Part shown: piece after piece, positions 1-8,651 of the stretch | How positions within the stretch are numbered: the first letter of the stretch is position 1 | Layout: every line of letters begins with the position of its first letter | Assembly: GCA_963696325.1 (NCBI GenBank) | Contig: CAVOJV010000062.1 | Coordinates: forward strand, 1 to 64,000 | Source of the DNA: CAVOJV01 sp963696325 | GTDB taxonomy: Bacteria; Pseudomonadota; Gammaproteobacteria; Competibacterales; Competibacteraceae | Length of the DNA: 64,000 bases | Reading direction: 5' to 3' | Translations under genes and position numbers: made by a program | Notes under the pieces: model-generated | Told to the model about the DNA's origin: nothing | What the model saw: the letters and a program-made list of their open reading frames with translations, nothing else | The model's database searches: none

Positions 1-87
1 TAATAAATTTATAAAAAATAATTTACTTACCTAATTTTTTTCATTTTGTTTTTAATTTAGTGCTTTTAAAATTATAAAATATTTGAT

Positions 88-247
88 ATGGTATTTTTAG
101 AGTTTGAAAAACCTTTGGAAAAACTTCACGAACAGCTTGAAAAGCTTCGTAAACTAAATGAAGAGGGCGAACTTGATATGACTGACAAAATCGAAGAAAT
201 CGAGTTGATGATACAAAAAAAAAATCCAGGAAATCTATTCGAATATA
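88..247 (+). pseudogene. accA: 5' end of a Bacteroidetes-type acetyl-CoA carboxylase alpha subunit gene (fragment)
   Basis: The translation from ATG 88 begins MVFLEFEKPLEKLHEQLEKL and continues with an acidic/lysine helix ending IQKK. This matches the coiled N-terminus of the carboxyltransferase alpha subunit as found in Bacteroidetes. After a run of ten A's (about 216-225) the match continues in another frame (IQEIYSNI, expected KEIYENLT), so the homopolymer probably hides a frameshift. The match then stops near 247 and GC-richer sequence follows on the opposite strand. AccA would make malonyl-CoA for fatty-acid synthesis, but only about 50 codons are present. The upstream 87 bases are extremely AT-rich and lack a Shine-Dalgarno sequence, unlike the rest of the window. 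I infer foreign sequence joined by an assembly chimera or a very recent transfer. Confidence 0.6.
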
Positions 248-250
248 CAA

Positions 251-565
251 ACCAGCGCTCTATCTCCCTGGCACAGATCCAGAGGCTTTTCCGGTGAGTC
301 GAGCACTGGCAACCATCTGGGCGCGCGTCAGGACAATTGCTTTGGGCGTCCCCGTGGACCCGGATGTGCGCAGACAAAATTCAGTTTGCCCTGCCAGCCA
401 CTGCTGACAGAAGCGCAAGGTATGCAACTCATAGGGCGTCAGTGATGGTTGCCCGATTGACTCGGGCAGGTTAAGAATCCATTCAAAGGGACATTCTCTG
501 CCGTTCAGCATCAATACAGGCATTTGTCGGTCTAGGGAAAAGCGATGGATTGAACCCATCGCCAT
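251..565 (-). CDS. menE: o-succinylbenzoate-CoA ligase, N-terminal part only (MenE)
   Basis: An AMP-forming acyl-CoA ligase that would activate o-succinylbenzoate in menaquinone synthesis. The P-loop-like signature LRTSGSTGTPKAIVLTR is plain, followed by QMVASA. The frame breaks near 290. Reading on in a second frame gives LDLCQGDRALVCI, which is what the family has there, so one base is probably missing or added. Homology ends at about 251, where the AT-rich foreign-looking segment starts, so at least two thirds of the protein is absent. The start could be 565 or the internal ATG at 523. The gene lies 6 bases after the menB stop on the same strand, so the two are probably co-transcribed. Confidence 0.75.
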
Positions 566-571
566 GATTGG

Positions 572-1426
572 CTAAGGAAACTTTGGGTACTTCGAGAAAT
601 CCGGTTGGCGCTTTTCCACGTAAGCATTCCTGCCTTCCTGCGCCTCCTCGCTGAGATAATACAGAAGCGTGGCATTGCCGGCCAATTCCTGAATACCCGC
701 CTGCCCATCCAACTCGGCGTTGAAAGCGGACTTGAGCAAGCGGATGGCGAGCGGACTTTTCGCCTGGATCTTGCGGCACCACTCGACAGTCGTTTTTTCC
801 AGTTCCTCCAGGGGAACCACTTTATTGACCAAACCCATCGCCAATGCCTCTTGGGCATCGTACTGATCGCACAAATACCAGATTTCCCGAGCTCTCTTCT
901 GGCCGACGATGCGCGCCAGATAAGAGGCCCCGAAACCACCATCAAAACTGCCCACCCTGGGTCCAGTTTGCCCGAAGCGCGCATTCTCGGCAGCGATAGT
1001 CAAATCACAGACCACGTGCAAGACATGGCCGCCGCCGATAGCCCAACCGGCAACCATGGCAATCACTGGCTTGGGGCATGAGCGGATCTGTTTCTGTAAA
1101 TCCAACACATTCAAGCGCGGCACGCTGTCTTCGCCCACGTAGCCGCCAACCCCACGTATGCGCTGGTCACCGCCGCTGCAAAAGGCTTTGCCACCCTCGC
1201 CTGTAAAGATGATGATGCCGATGTCAGGATTTTGCCGTGACAATTCCATCGCCTCGCACATTTCCATGATGGTCAGTGGGGTAAAGGCATTATGGACTTC
1301 CGGGCGATTGATGCTGATTTTGGCTATGCCGTCAAAAAACTGATACAAAATTTCCTTGTACTCTATTAGGGTTGACCAGGAAATAGCGGTTTCCACGATT
1401 GACCTCATTGTTATTGTTACTGCCAA
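572..1426 (-). CDS. menB: 1,4-dihydroxy-2-naphthoyl-CoA synthase (MenB)
   Basis: Crotonase-fold enzyme that cyclises o-succinylbenzoyl-CoA to 1,4-dihydroxy-2-naphthoyl-CoA in menaquinone synthesis. The protein is 284 residues, close to E. coli MenB. It carries FCSGGDQ, the oxyanion-hole segment GWAIGGGHVLH, FGQTGPRVGSFDGG with the conserved catalytic-region Ser/Asp, and the C-terminal NAYVEKRQPDFSKYP that is diagnostic for MenB rather than other enoyl-CoA hydratases. The start is uncertain between M1 and M7. It lies 28 bases downstream of gyrB on the same strand and is followed by menE. Together with coq7/ubiH/ubiI in the same window it implies that the organism can make both menaquinone and ubiquinone. 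Confidence 0.95.
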   Translation of the reverse strand: MAVTITMRSIVETAISWSTLIEYKEILYQFFDGIAKISINRPEVHNAFTPLTIMEMCEAMELSRQNPDIGIIIFTGEGGKAFCSGGDQRIRGVGGYVGEDSVPRLNVLDLQKQIRSCPKPVIAMVAGWAIGGGHVLHVVCDLTIAAENARFGQTGPRVGSFDGGFGASYLARIVGQKRAREIWYLCDQYDAQEALAMGLVNKVVPLEELEKTTVEWCRKIQAKSPLAIRLLKSAFNAELDGQAGIQELAGNATLLYYLSEEAQEGRNAYVEKRQPDFSKYPKFP

Positions 1427-1454
1427 TGACGTTTTGCTACGCCGGTTATGGGCT

Positions 1455-3867
1455 TCAAATGTCGAGATTGGACACGTCTAGCGCATTCTGTTCGATGAAA
1501 TCCCGGCGTGGTTCCACCTGATCGCCCATCAGGGTTGTAAAGACCTCATCGGCGGCAATGGCATCCTCAATCCGTACTTGCAACAGGCGGCGGGTATTAG
1601 GATTCATGGTGGTCTCCCACAATTGCTCGGGATTCATTTCACCCAGACCCTTGTAGCGCTGGATATGCTGGCCGCGCTTAGCCTCCTCTAGCAGCCACTC
1701 CATCGCCTGCCGGAAGCTGGCAGCCAGGTGGCTGCGATCACCACGCCGCACCTCGGCGCCCATGTCAAACAGGCCTTCCAGCTTGGCACTCAACTGGATG
1801 ATATTGCCATACTCCGGAGAATCAAAGAATTCGGTTGACAAGCGGGTCTCCTTTGCGGAGCCATGAATGCGCTTGCTGACCACAATGATGAACCCCTCGC
1901 CATCCTGACGGGAAACCAGATCCACCTCGTAGACCGACTTCTCCCCCTGGCGGGCATTCAGGCGCTTTACCAATTCGTCCGCCCAGCCCCGTAAATGGTC
2001 CCGTCTCGTAACTGGTGGCGCCGCAACCTTTGCAGATGAATAAGCTGCTCCAGCAGGTCTTCGTCATAGCGCCGGGCCAAACGCTGGATCATGGTCATCA
2101 CCGCCATATCGGCTGCGGCCAAATCCTCAAGACCGGTTCCGCTCAACGGCGGTGTTTCCGCGCCAATCACCAGGGAAGCACCGTTCAGCGCGTTCTGCAA
2201 CAAGTAGGCGGATAGCTCCGCATCATCCTTAACATACTGTTCCTGCTTACCCTTTTTTACCTTGTACAGAGGTGGTTGGGCGATATAGATATGGCCACGT
2301 TCCATCAGCTCATGCATTTGCCGGTAGAAAAACGTCAGCAACAGCGTGCGAATGTGGGAGCCGTCCACGTCGGCATCGGTCATGATGATGATGCGGTGAT
2401 AGCGTAGCTTGTCGGGATTAAACTCTTCCCGGCCGATACCACAGCCCAGAGCGGTAATTAGCGTGCCTACTTCCGCGGAAGCCAGCATCTTGTCAAAGCG
2501 GGCCTTTTCCACGTTCAGGATCTTGCCTTTCAGGGGCAAAATAGCCTGAGTATCGATCGCGACCCTGCTTGGCGGAGCCACCCGCAAAGTCACCCTCGAC
2601 CAGAAACAGTTCCGACAGTCCGGGATCTTTTTCCTGGCAGTCAGCCAATTTGCCAGGCAGTCCGGCAATATCCAGGGCGCCCTTGCGGCGGGTCATCTCG
2701 CGGGCCTTCCGGGCTGCTTCCCGAGCACGGGCCGCTTCGATGATCTTACCGGTTACGGCGCGCGCTTCGGCCGGATTTTCCATCAGAAATTCCTGGAATT
2801 TCTCCGCTACAACCGATTCCACCGCGGCCTTCACTTCGGAAGACACCAGTTTGTCTTTGGTCTGGGAAGAGAACTTCGGGTCCTGCACCTTCACCGACAA
2901 CACAGCGGTCAATCCTTCGCGGGCATCATCACCAATCGGGGATACCTTGGCTTTCTTAAGGATTCCTTCCGACTCCATGTACTGGTTCAGCGTCCGGGTA
3001 AGGGCGCTGCGGAAACCCGCCAGATGGGTACCGCCGTCGCTGTTGCGGGATGGTGTTGGTGAAGCAGAAAATGTTCTCCTGATAGGAATCGTTCCACTGC
3101 AAGGCGACTTCCACACCGGCGCCATCTTTCTCGGTATTGATGTAGAAAACAGTATCGTGCAGAGGAGTTTTGTTGCGGTTAAGGTGCTCCACAAAGGCCT
3201 TGATGCCGCCTTGATACTCGAAGGTATCGCCCTTGCCACTGCGTTCATCAAACAGCTTGATGCACACACCAGGGTTCAGGAAGGACAGTTCGCGAAGGCG
3301 TTTAGCGAGGATCTCGTAGTGAAAGCAGATATTGGTGAAAATGGCGGCGCTGGGCCTGAAGTGCATTGCAGTACCCGTTAGATCGCTATCGCCGATGACT
3401 TCCAGATCGGCCTGAGGGACACCCATGGCGTACTCCTGCTGATGGGCCTTGCCTTCCCGGCGAATGGTCAGACGCAGGTATTCCGACAGGGCATTCACTA
3501 CTGACACGCCCACCCGTGCAGTCCCCCGGAAACCTTATAAGAGTCGTCATCGAACTTACCGCCGGCATGCAGGACGGTCATGATCACCTCGGCGGCGGAA
3601 CTGCCCTCTCGGATGCAATCCAACCGGAATTCCGCGGCCATTGTCGATAACGGTGATTGATTCATCGGCATGGATGGTTACGCTGATCTCAGTACAAAGC
3701 CCTCCCAACGCCTCATCAATGGAGTTATCCACCACTTCAAACACCATGTGGTGCAGGCCAGAGCCGTCGTCGGTGTCGCCAATATACATGCCGGGACGCT
3801 TGCGAACGGCATCCAAACCTTTAAGGACTTTGATACTTGATGAGGTGTAAGCCAGAGTTTCGGTCAT
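1455..3867 (-). CDS. gyrB: DNA gyrase subunit B, split by about five frameshifts (GyrB)
   Basis: The ATPase subunit of gyrase is recoverable over its whole length, but the reading frame changes near 3625, 3510, 3045, 2562 and 2028. In order one sees SSIKVLKGLDAVRKRPGMYI, the GHKL ATPase motifs (VVDNSIDEA, DNGRGIP, SGGLHG), the transducer region, the TOPRIM part (VEGDFAGGSAKQGRDR, MTDADVDGSHIRTL) and the C-terminal QRYKGLGEMNPEQLWETTM. The usual EGDSAGGS reads EGDFAGGS here, a Ser to Phe change at a nearly invariant site. Because gyrB is essential and every block is present, I read the frameshifts as sequence errors, not decay. The start is taken at MTETLAY (3867); an in-frame ATG lies at 3882. 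It follows recF in the usual dnaA-dnaN-recF-gyrB order. Confidence 0.95.
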
Positions 3868-3907
3868 GAGTCTGCATTCCATGAATTACAACTTCGCATT
3901 ATATCAC

Positions 3908-4990
3908 TCAACTGATAATGCCATGCTTCAGGTCGACTATGCAGGCCCCAGGCCACGCCGCCGTATCCAATGAATTTGCTTCAATAGCGGTGATAAATAA
4001 TTGCGTCTCCATTTCCGCCAAGCATTGCATTACCCGGTCACGGTGAGCACAATCCAATTCCGCCGGTAAATCGTCTATCAACAGTATACACGGGCTGCCA
4101 TGATGGGCCTGGTAAAGCCGCGCCTGGGCCAACACCAGGGCAATCACCAAGAGCTTCTGCTGACCTCGCGACAGATATTCCTGGGCTCTGCCGCCATTGA
4201 GCCTAACGCTGAAATCCGCCCGGTGAGGGCCCACGCGAGTATAACCGTACCTGCGGTCTTGATCCCGGCTAGCACGCAGCACCGCCGCCAAATCCTGCTC
4301 CTGTCCCTGAGCCCAGCCACGGTGATAATCCACAGCCGGAGCTACCTCCCACCGAGCAACGCGGTGGTTAGGGGCCGCAGAACCTGCTGTAGAGCCTCAC
4401 AGAAGCTTTCCCGGAAGCAATCCAGGGTTACGGCGGCAAGCGCCAGCTCTTCGTCCCAAGCGTCTACAACGCGGTTGGCGGCGTTTGCCCGTAGTGTGGC
4501 GTTTCTGTGGCGCAGGGCCACGCCGTAACGCTTCCAGGCCACCATGAATGCCGATTCGGAATGGAACAGCCCCCAATCGATGAAGCGCCGCCGCTGCTGT
4601 GGACCGTCTTCCAGCAACCGATGGCTGCTCGGACTCAGCAACAACACGGGTACCTGTAGCGCCAGTTGAGCCAGCGAGCGAACCGGCGCGCCATCGATGC
4701 GGACCGAGACTTCCCGGGAACTGCGCTGGATACCCAGTGGAATCAGACGGCAACCCGCCGTCTCGGTCATAGTCGCCATGATTCGGAATGCGCTGGCGCC
4801 GGTGTGAATGAGATCTTCCATCCGGTGAGTGCGAAATGAACGTGCCCGACCCAGGAAATACAGCGCCTCCAAGGATACTGGTTTTACCAGAAGCGTTTTC
4901 GCCAACCAGGAGATTTAAATTGGGTGAACACTGCAAGGAGATATGCTGCAGATTGCGGAAATTGTCTACTTCCAGGGAGCAGACGAGCAT
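3908..4990 (-). CDS. recF: DNA replication/repair protein RecF, two frameshifts
   Basis: SMC-like ATPase that helps load RecA at single-strand gaps. Frame one starts MLVCSLEVDNFRNL (4990) and holds the Walker A motif GENASGKTS. Near 4870 it shifts to ILEALYFLGRARSFRTHRMEDLI, and near 4338 to a third frame with YGYTRVGPHRADF, the ABC signature region LSRGQQKLLVIAL and a Walker B-like ILLIDDLPAELD. The total is about 360 residues, normal for RecF. The order dnaN-recF-gyrB is conserved. All motifs are intact, so the breaks look like sequencing indels. Confidence 0.92.
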
Positions 4991-5009
4991 CTTGGAGTTC
5001 GCTGAACAT

Positions 5010-6114
5010 CTACAACCGCATAGGCATGACAACGTATTTGCAAGACTGCCCCTCGGCTTCCTGTATCAAGCAACTGCTGCTGGCATCGGTGAAGGAAAGT
5101 TTGACCAGTTCACCGGAGAGTGCGCCCAGGGCATCCAGCAGGTAGGTAACATTGAAACCGATCTCCAGCGGACCTCCACTGTAGTTAACCTCTACCTCTT
5201 CTTCCGCTTCTTCCTGCTCTGGGTTATGGGCCTGTACGCGCAACATCCAGTCCTCGGCCTGGAGGCGAATGCCCCGATATTTCTCGTTGGACAAGAATCG
5301 CCGCCCGGCTAAGAGCGCTGCGCACTAGCAACCGGTCGGCAAGGATAACCCGCTCGCCTTCACGGGGGATAACGCGCTGGTGATCGGGAAACTTGCCATC
5401 GATCAACTTGGAGGTAAACCGGATATCGCCTACTTCAGCACGGATGTGATTGGCACTTATCTGTAAAGTGGCGTCGGCGTCCGCATCATTGAACAGACGC
5501 AACAGTTCCTGTACCCCTTTGCGCGGCACGATCACCTGCCGGTTAACAGACGCCTCGGTATCGGTCGCCACCTCGCAGAAAGCGAGCCGGTGTCCATCCG
5601 TGGCAACGGCACGCAGCAGGCTGCCCTCCATGTCCAACAATAGGCCATTGAGGTAGTAGCGCACATCCTGTTGCGCCATAGCAAAGTGGGTACGCTCGAT
5701 CAGATTCTTCAGTGTGGTCTGAGGCAGATGAATATGTCCCTCGAAAGGCAGATCTTCGAGGGTAGGGAAATCTGCCGCCGGCAGGGTAGCCAGACTGAAT
5801 CGGCTGCGCCCACAGCGAAGCAACGCCTTGTCTCCCTCCACCGCAAGCGACACCAGGGTATCTTCCGGTAGGGCCCGCAGTATATCCAGAAACTTGCGGG
5901 CGGGCAGTGTGATGTCGCCAGGCTCATCGATGGCCAGTTCGGTCCTGGATGATAGCTCTACTTCGAGGTCCGTAGCGGTGAGAGCCAGCTTCCCGTCCCT
6001 CGCAACCATCAATACATTGGACAGGATCGGTAAGGTTTGTCTGCGCTCAACCACTCCAATTACGTGCTGAAGTGGTTTGAGCAATTGCTCTCGTTGCGTC
6101 GTTAATTTCATCAT
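5010..6114 (-). CDS. dnaN: DNA polymerase III beta sliding clamp, one frameshift (DnaN)
   Basis: Processivity clamp of the replicative polymerase. It starts M(M)KLTTQREQLLKPLQHVIGVVERR with PILSNVLM and continues as clamp domains one to three. The frame changes near 5294 (RAAIL, then SNEKYRGIRL), and the C-terminus is the characteristic YVVMPMRL. Length after repair is about 367 residues, as expected. It begins directly after oriC and is followed by recF. ATG 6114 and ATG 6111 are both possible starts. Confidence 0.94.
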
Positions 6115-6396
6115 GGTCTCTCAGTCAATCAATATCTATTTAATATTATATAAAGATTATTATTATTAAGGAGGCATGTTTCTGTGGATAACTATTTATT
6201 TTTGTATGATTATTAATTATATAACACTCCTTTTCCCTGTGGATAAACCTGTGGATATCCTGTGGATAAAATGTGGATAACTCGATTTTGCAAAGTTATC
6301 CACATTTTATCCACAGACTTATCCACAGGAAATGGCCTAGTTATCCACAGACTTATCCACAGGCTTTTTGAGATGAATTAATAATTTGGTTATATA
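6115..6396. other. oriC: Chromosomal replication origin (oriC) between dnaA and dnaN
   Basis: Nine perfect DnaA boxes lie here. On the plus strand TGTGGATAA occurs at 6183, 6238, 6261 and 6272. On the minus strand (read as TTATCCACA) it occurs at 6296, 6307, 6319, 6341 and 6353. An eight-of-nine box is at 6250. Spacing is mostly 11-12 bases, about one helical turn. The centre is a perfect 22-base inverted repeat (6261-6282 against 6294-6315) around an 11-base loop. An AT-rich stretch at about 6131-6230, on the dnaN side, is the likely unwinding element. There is no gene inside. Confidence 0.95.
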
Positions 6397-7749
6397 TTAA
6401 TTCGATAAAGTTATTAATAAATTAGTGAAATCTTCCCTGATCCGCTCGTCGTTTTGTTGCAGCTCCTTAATTTTTCGGCAAGCATGTAAAACGGTTGTGT
6501 GATCACGACCGCCAAAGGCTTCACCAATTTCTGGCAGGCTGGAATTGGTGAGTTCCTTGGCAAGCGCCATGGCTACCTGCCGGGGACGTGAGATGGGCCG
6601 CAGACGGCTGTTGGAAAGTAAATCGGTAATGCGAATCTTGTAATAGTCTGCCACTGTCTTCTGAATATTCTCAATGGTGATCAATTTGTCTTGCAGGTTC
6701 AGTAAGTCGCTCAGGGCTTCCTTGGTAAAGGCCAGCGTGATGGGCTTGCCAGTGAACTGCGAATTGGCATGAACTCGGCGCAACGCACCTTCCAATTCAC
6801 GGACATTGGAGCGTATGCGTTTGGCGATGAAAAAGCCGACCTCGTCAGGCAGATGGATATTGGCCTGCTGGGCTTTACTCATCAGGATGGCGACCCGGGT
6901 TTCCAGTTCAGGGGGTTCAATAGCCACGGTGAGTCCCCAGCCAAAGCGTGATTTAAGTCGTTCCTCCAGTCCTGAAACTTCTTTAGGATAACGATCACAG
7001 GTCAGGATGACCTGCTGGTGACCTTCCAAAAGGGTGTTGAATGTGTAGAAAAACTCTTCCTGGGAACGTTCCTTGCCAGCAAAAAACTGAATATCGTCGA
7101 TCAACAATGCATCCAATGAGCGGTAATAGCGCTTGAAATCGTTGATAGCGTTGTGTTGCAGGGCACGCACCATATCGGCGACGAAGTGCTCGGAGTGCTG
7201 ATAAACGACCCGGGCGGACTGGTTTTGGTTGCGCAGGACGTTACCGACTGCGTGCATCAAATGAGTTTTACCTAAGCCGGTGCCGCCGTAGATGAACAAA
7301 GGATTATAAGCCTTGCCAGGGTTCTGGGCTACCTGAATACAGGCTGCTCGCGCCAGTTGGTTGGACTTGCCTTCGACGAAGTTCTCGAAATTGAAATCCG
7401 GGTTGAGATTGCTGGCTTGAAGGCTGTCTGCTACTACTACCATTTCGGTAACTGCGGGAAGCGCGGTGGATTTGGCTGAGGTCGATTTTGACACTACCGG
7501 TTGGCGGCTGCTGCCGATCTCAAGCTGCACCTGGATAGCGCGGCTTGGGCATAGCTGGTCCAACGCGTGGCGAATATTATCCAGGTGATGGTCCCTGACC
7601 CAATCCAATACAAAATTATTGGGAGCGAGCAGGTGCAACTCATCGCCATTTTCCATGGCGTGCAGGGGTCTGATCCAGGTGTTTAGCTGCTGCTCGGACA
7701 ATTCATGCTCTAAGTGGTCCAAGCATGATTTCCAAAGGGAATGTTCCAC
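6397..7749 (-). CDS. dnaA: Chromosomal replication initiator DnaA
   Basis: AAA+ initiator that binds the boxes in the adjoining oriC. The protein is 450 residues and uninterrupted. The N-terminal domain I begins MEHSLWKSCLDHLEHELSEQ, followed by a short linker, NFENFVEGKSNQLARAA, Walker A GGTGLGKTHLMHA, Walker B LLIDDIQFFAGK, and the DNA-binding signature GGRDHTTVLHACRKI near the C-terminus. A single perfect DnaA box at 7807-7815 in its upstream region suggests autoregulation. It is divergent from rpmH and followed by oriC and dnaN. Confidence 0.98.
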   Translation of the reverse strand: MEHSLWKSCLDHLEHELSEQQLNTWIRPLHAMENGDELHLLAPNNFVLDWVRDHHLDNIRHALDQLCPSRAIQVQLEIGSSRQPVVSKSTSAKSTALPAVTEMVVVADSLQASNLNPDFNFENFVEGKSNQLARAACIQVAQNPGKAYNPLFIYGGTGLGKTHLMHAVGNVLRNQNQSARVVYQHSEHFVADMVRALQHNAINDFKRYYRSLDALLIDDIQFFAGKERSQEEFFYTFNTLLEGHQQVILTCDRYPKEVSGLEERLKSRFGWGLTVAIEPPELETRVAILMSKAQQANIHLPDEVGFFIAKRIRSNVRELEGALRRVHANSQFTGKPITLAFTKEALSDLLNLQDKLITIENIQKTVADYYKIRITDLLSNSRLRPISRPRQVAMALAKELTNSSLPEIGEAFGGRDHTTVLHACRKIKELQQNDERIREDFTNLLITLSN

Positions 7750-7806
7750 GCACAGACCTCTTATTGCTCTAGCTTAAGCGCCTCAGTCTAGTGACTAAAA
7801 ATGAAC

Positions 7807-7815
7807 TTATCCACA
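7807..7815 (-). promoter_or_regulatory. DnaA box upstream of dnaA
   Basis: A perfect TTATCCACA lies in the dnaA-rpmH divergent intergenic region, 58 bases from the dnaA start. A DnaA box at the dnaA promoter is the classical autoregulatory arrangement; its function here is inferred. Confidence 0.6.
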
Positions 7816-7846
7816 TATTCATGGTTTTTTGCCAGCTGAATCAATC

Positions 7847-7876
7847 TTGACAGCCATAGAGGTCAACCAGTAGATT
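7847..7876 (+). promoter_or_regulatory. Predicted sigma-70 promoter for rpmH-rnpA
   Basis: A consensus TTGACA (7847-7852) is followed after 18 bases by TAGATT (7871-7876), about 60 bases before the rpmH start codon. Confidence 0.5.
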
Positions 7877-7935
7877 TATCGGTCTTTATCCGGGGTTCTC
7901 GGAATTTAAGTTAATCAGCTACGTGGGATGCTGTC

Positions 7936-8070
7936 ATGAAGCAGACTTTTCAACCTAGTATAATTCATCGTAAGCGCACCCATGGGTTTCGCGCCCGCAT
8001 GGCCACCAAGGGCGGTCGTTTGGTCATCAAGGCCCGCCGCGCCAAGGGGCGCGCCCGTTTAGCTCCATAG
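7936..8070 (+). CDS. rpmH: 50S ribosomal protein L34
   Basis: A 44-residue basic protein beginning MKQTFQPSIIHRKRTHGFRA with ATKGGRLVI and RRAKGRARL, the universal L34 pattern. It is the first gene of the plus-strand cluster rpmH-rnpA-yidD-yidC-mnmE, the standard neighbour of dnaA. Confidence 0.97.
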   Translation: MKQTFQPSIIHRKRTHGFRARMATKGGRLVIKARRAKGRARLAP

Positions 8071-8076
8071 ACTATT

Positions 8077-8436
8077 GTGGTCAATGCGCGCTTCGAACAG
8101 CGCGCCCGGCTAAGCACCAAGGCTGATTTCCAGAACGTTTTTGCGCAACCTGTGAAGTCTGGGGACCCTTACTTAAACGTCCTTGCCCGGCGTAATAAGC
8201 TGGGGTTTCCTCGCCTTGGCTTAGCCATATCCAGGAAATCAGCTAAAACAGCCGTCGCGCGCAATCGCATCAAACGTGTCATCCGCGAAAGCTTTCGTCA
8301 CCACCAGCACGAACTGGGTGGCGCAGATTATGTTGTAATCGGCCGAGCCAGTCTGTCGGGATATAGCAATGCAGTATTTAATGACTCCCTGAAACGGCAC
8401 TGGGTGAGGCTGGCGAAGCGATGCGCAAATTCCTGA
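8077..8436 (+). CDS. rnpA: Ribonuclease P protein component
   Basis: Protein cofactor of the tRNA 5'-processing ribozyme. It is 119 residues with a GTG start six bases after rpmH. It shows RARLSTKADFQNVFAQ, RLGLAISRKSAKTAVARNRI and the RNR-type motif NRIKRVIRESFR. The last 16 bases overlap yidD, as is usual for this pair. Confidence 0.96.
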   Translation: MVNARFEQRARLSTKADFQNVFAQPVKSGDPYLNVLARRNKLGFPRLGLAISRKSAKTAVARNRIKRVIRESFRHHQHELGGADYVVIGRASLSGYSNAVFNDSLKRHWVRLAKRCANS

Positions 8437-8651
8437 TTGCAATCCTTCGTGTCTATCAGTGGTTATTGAGTCCCTTACTCGGCTACAACTGCCGCTTTTA
8501 TCCAAGTTGTTCACAGTATGCTATCGAGGCCATCGAACGCCATGGACCGCTGCGGGGCGCTTGGCTTGCCTTAAGGCGCGTGTTACGTTGCCATCCCTGG
8601 CACCCCGGTGGGGTTGATCCTGTCCCTGAAGTCACCAAGAAAGCCTGCTAA
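8421..8651 (+). CDS. yidD: Membrane protein insertion efficiency factor YidD
   Basis: A 76-residue protein with an amphipathic/membrane N-terminus (RKFLIAILRVYQWLLSPLLG) and the family signature CRFYPSCSQYAIEA and RRVLRCHPWHPGGVDPVP. It helps YidC-dependent insertion. It overlaps rnpA upstream, and its TAA overlaps the yidC ATG. Confidence 0.96.
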   Translation: MRKFLIAILRVYQWLLSPLLGYNCRFYPSCSQYAIEAIERHGPLRGAWLALRRVLRCHPWHPGGVDPVPEVTKKAC

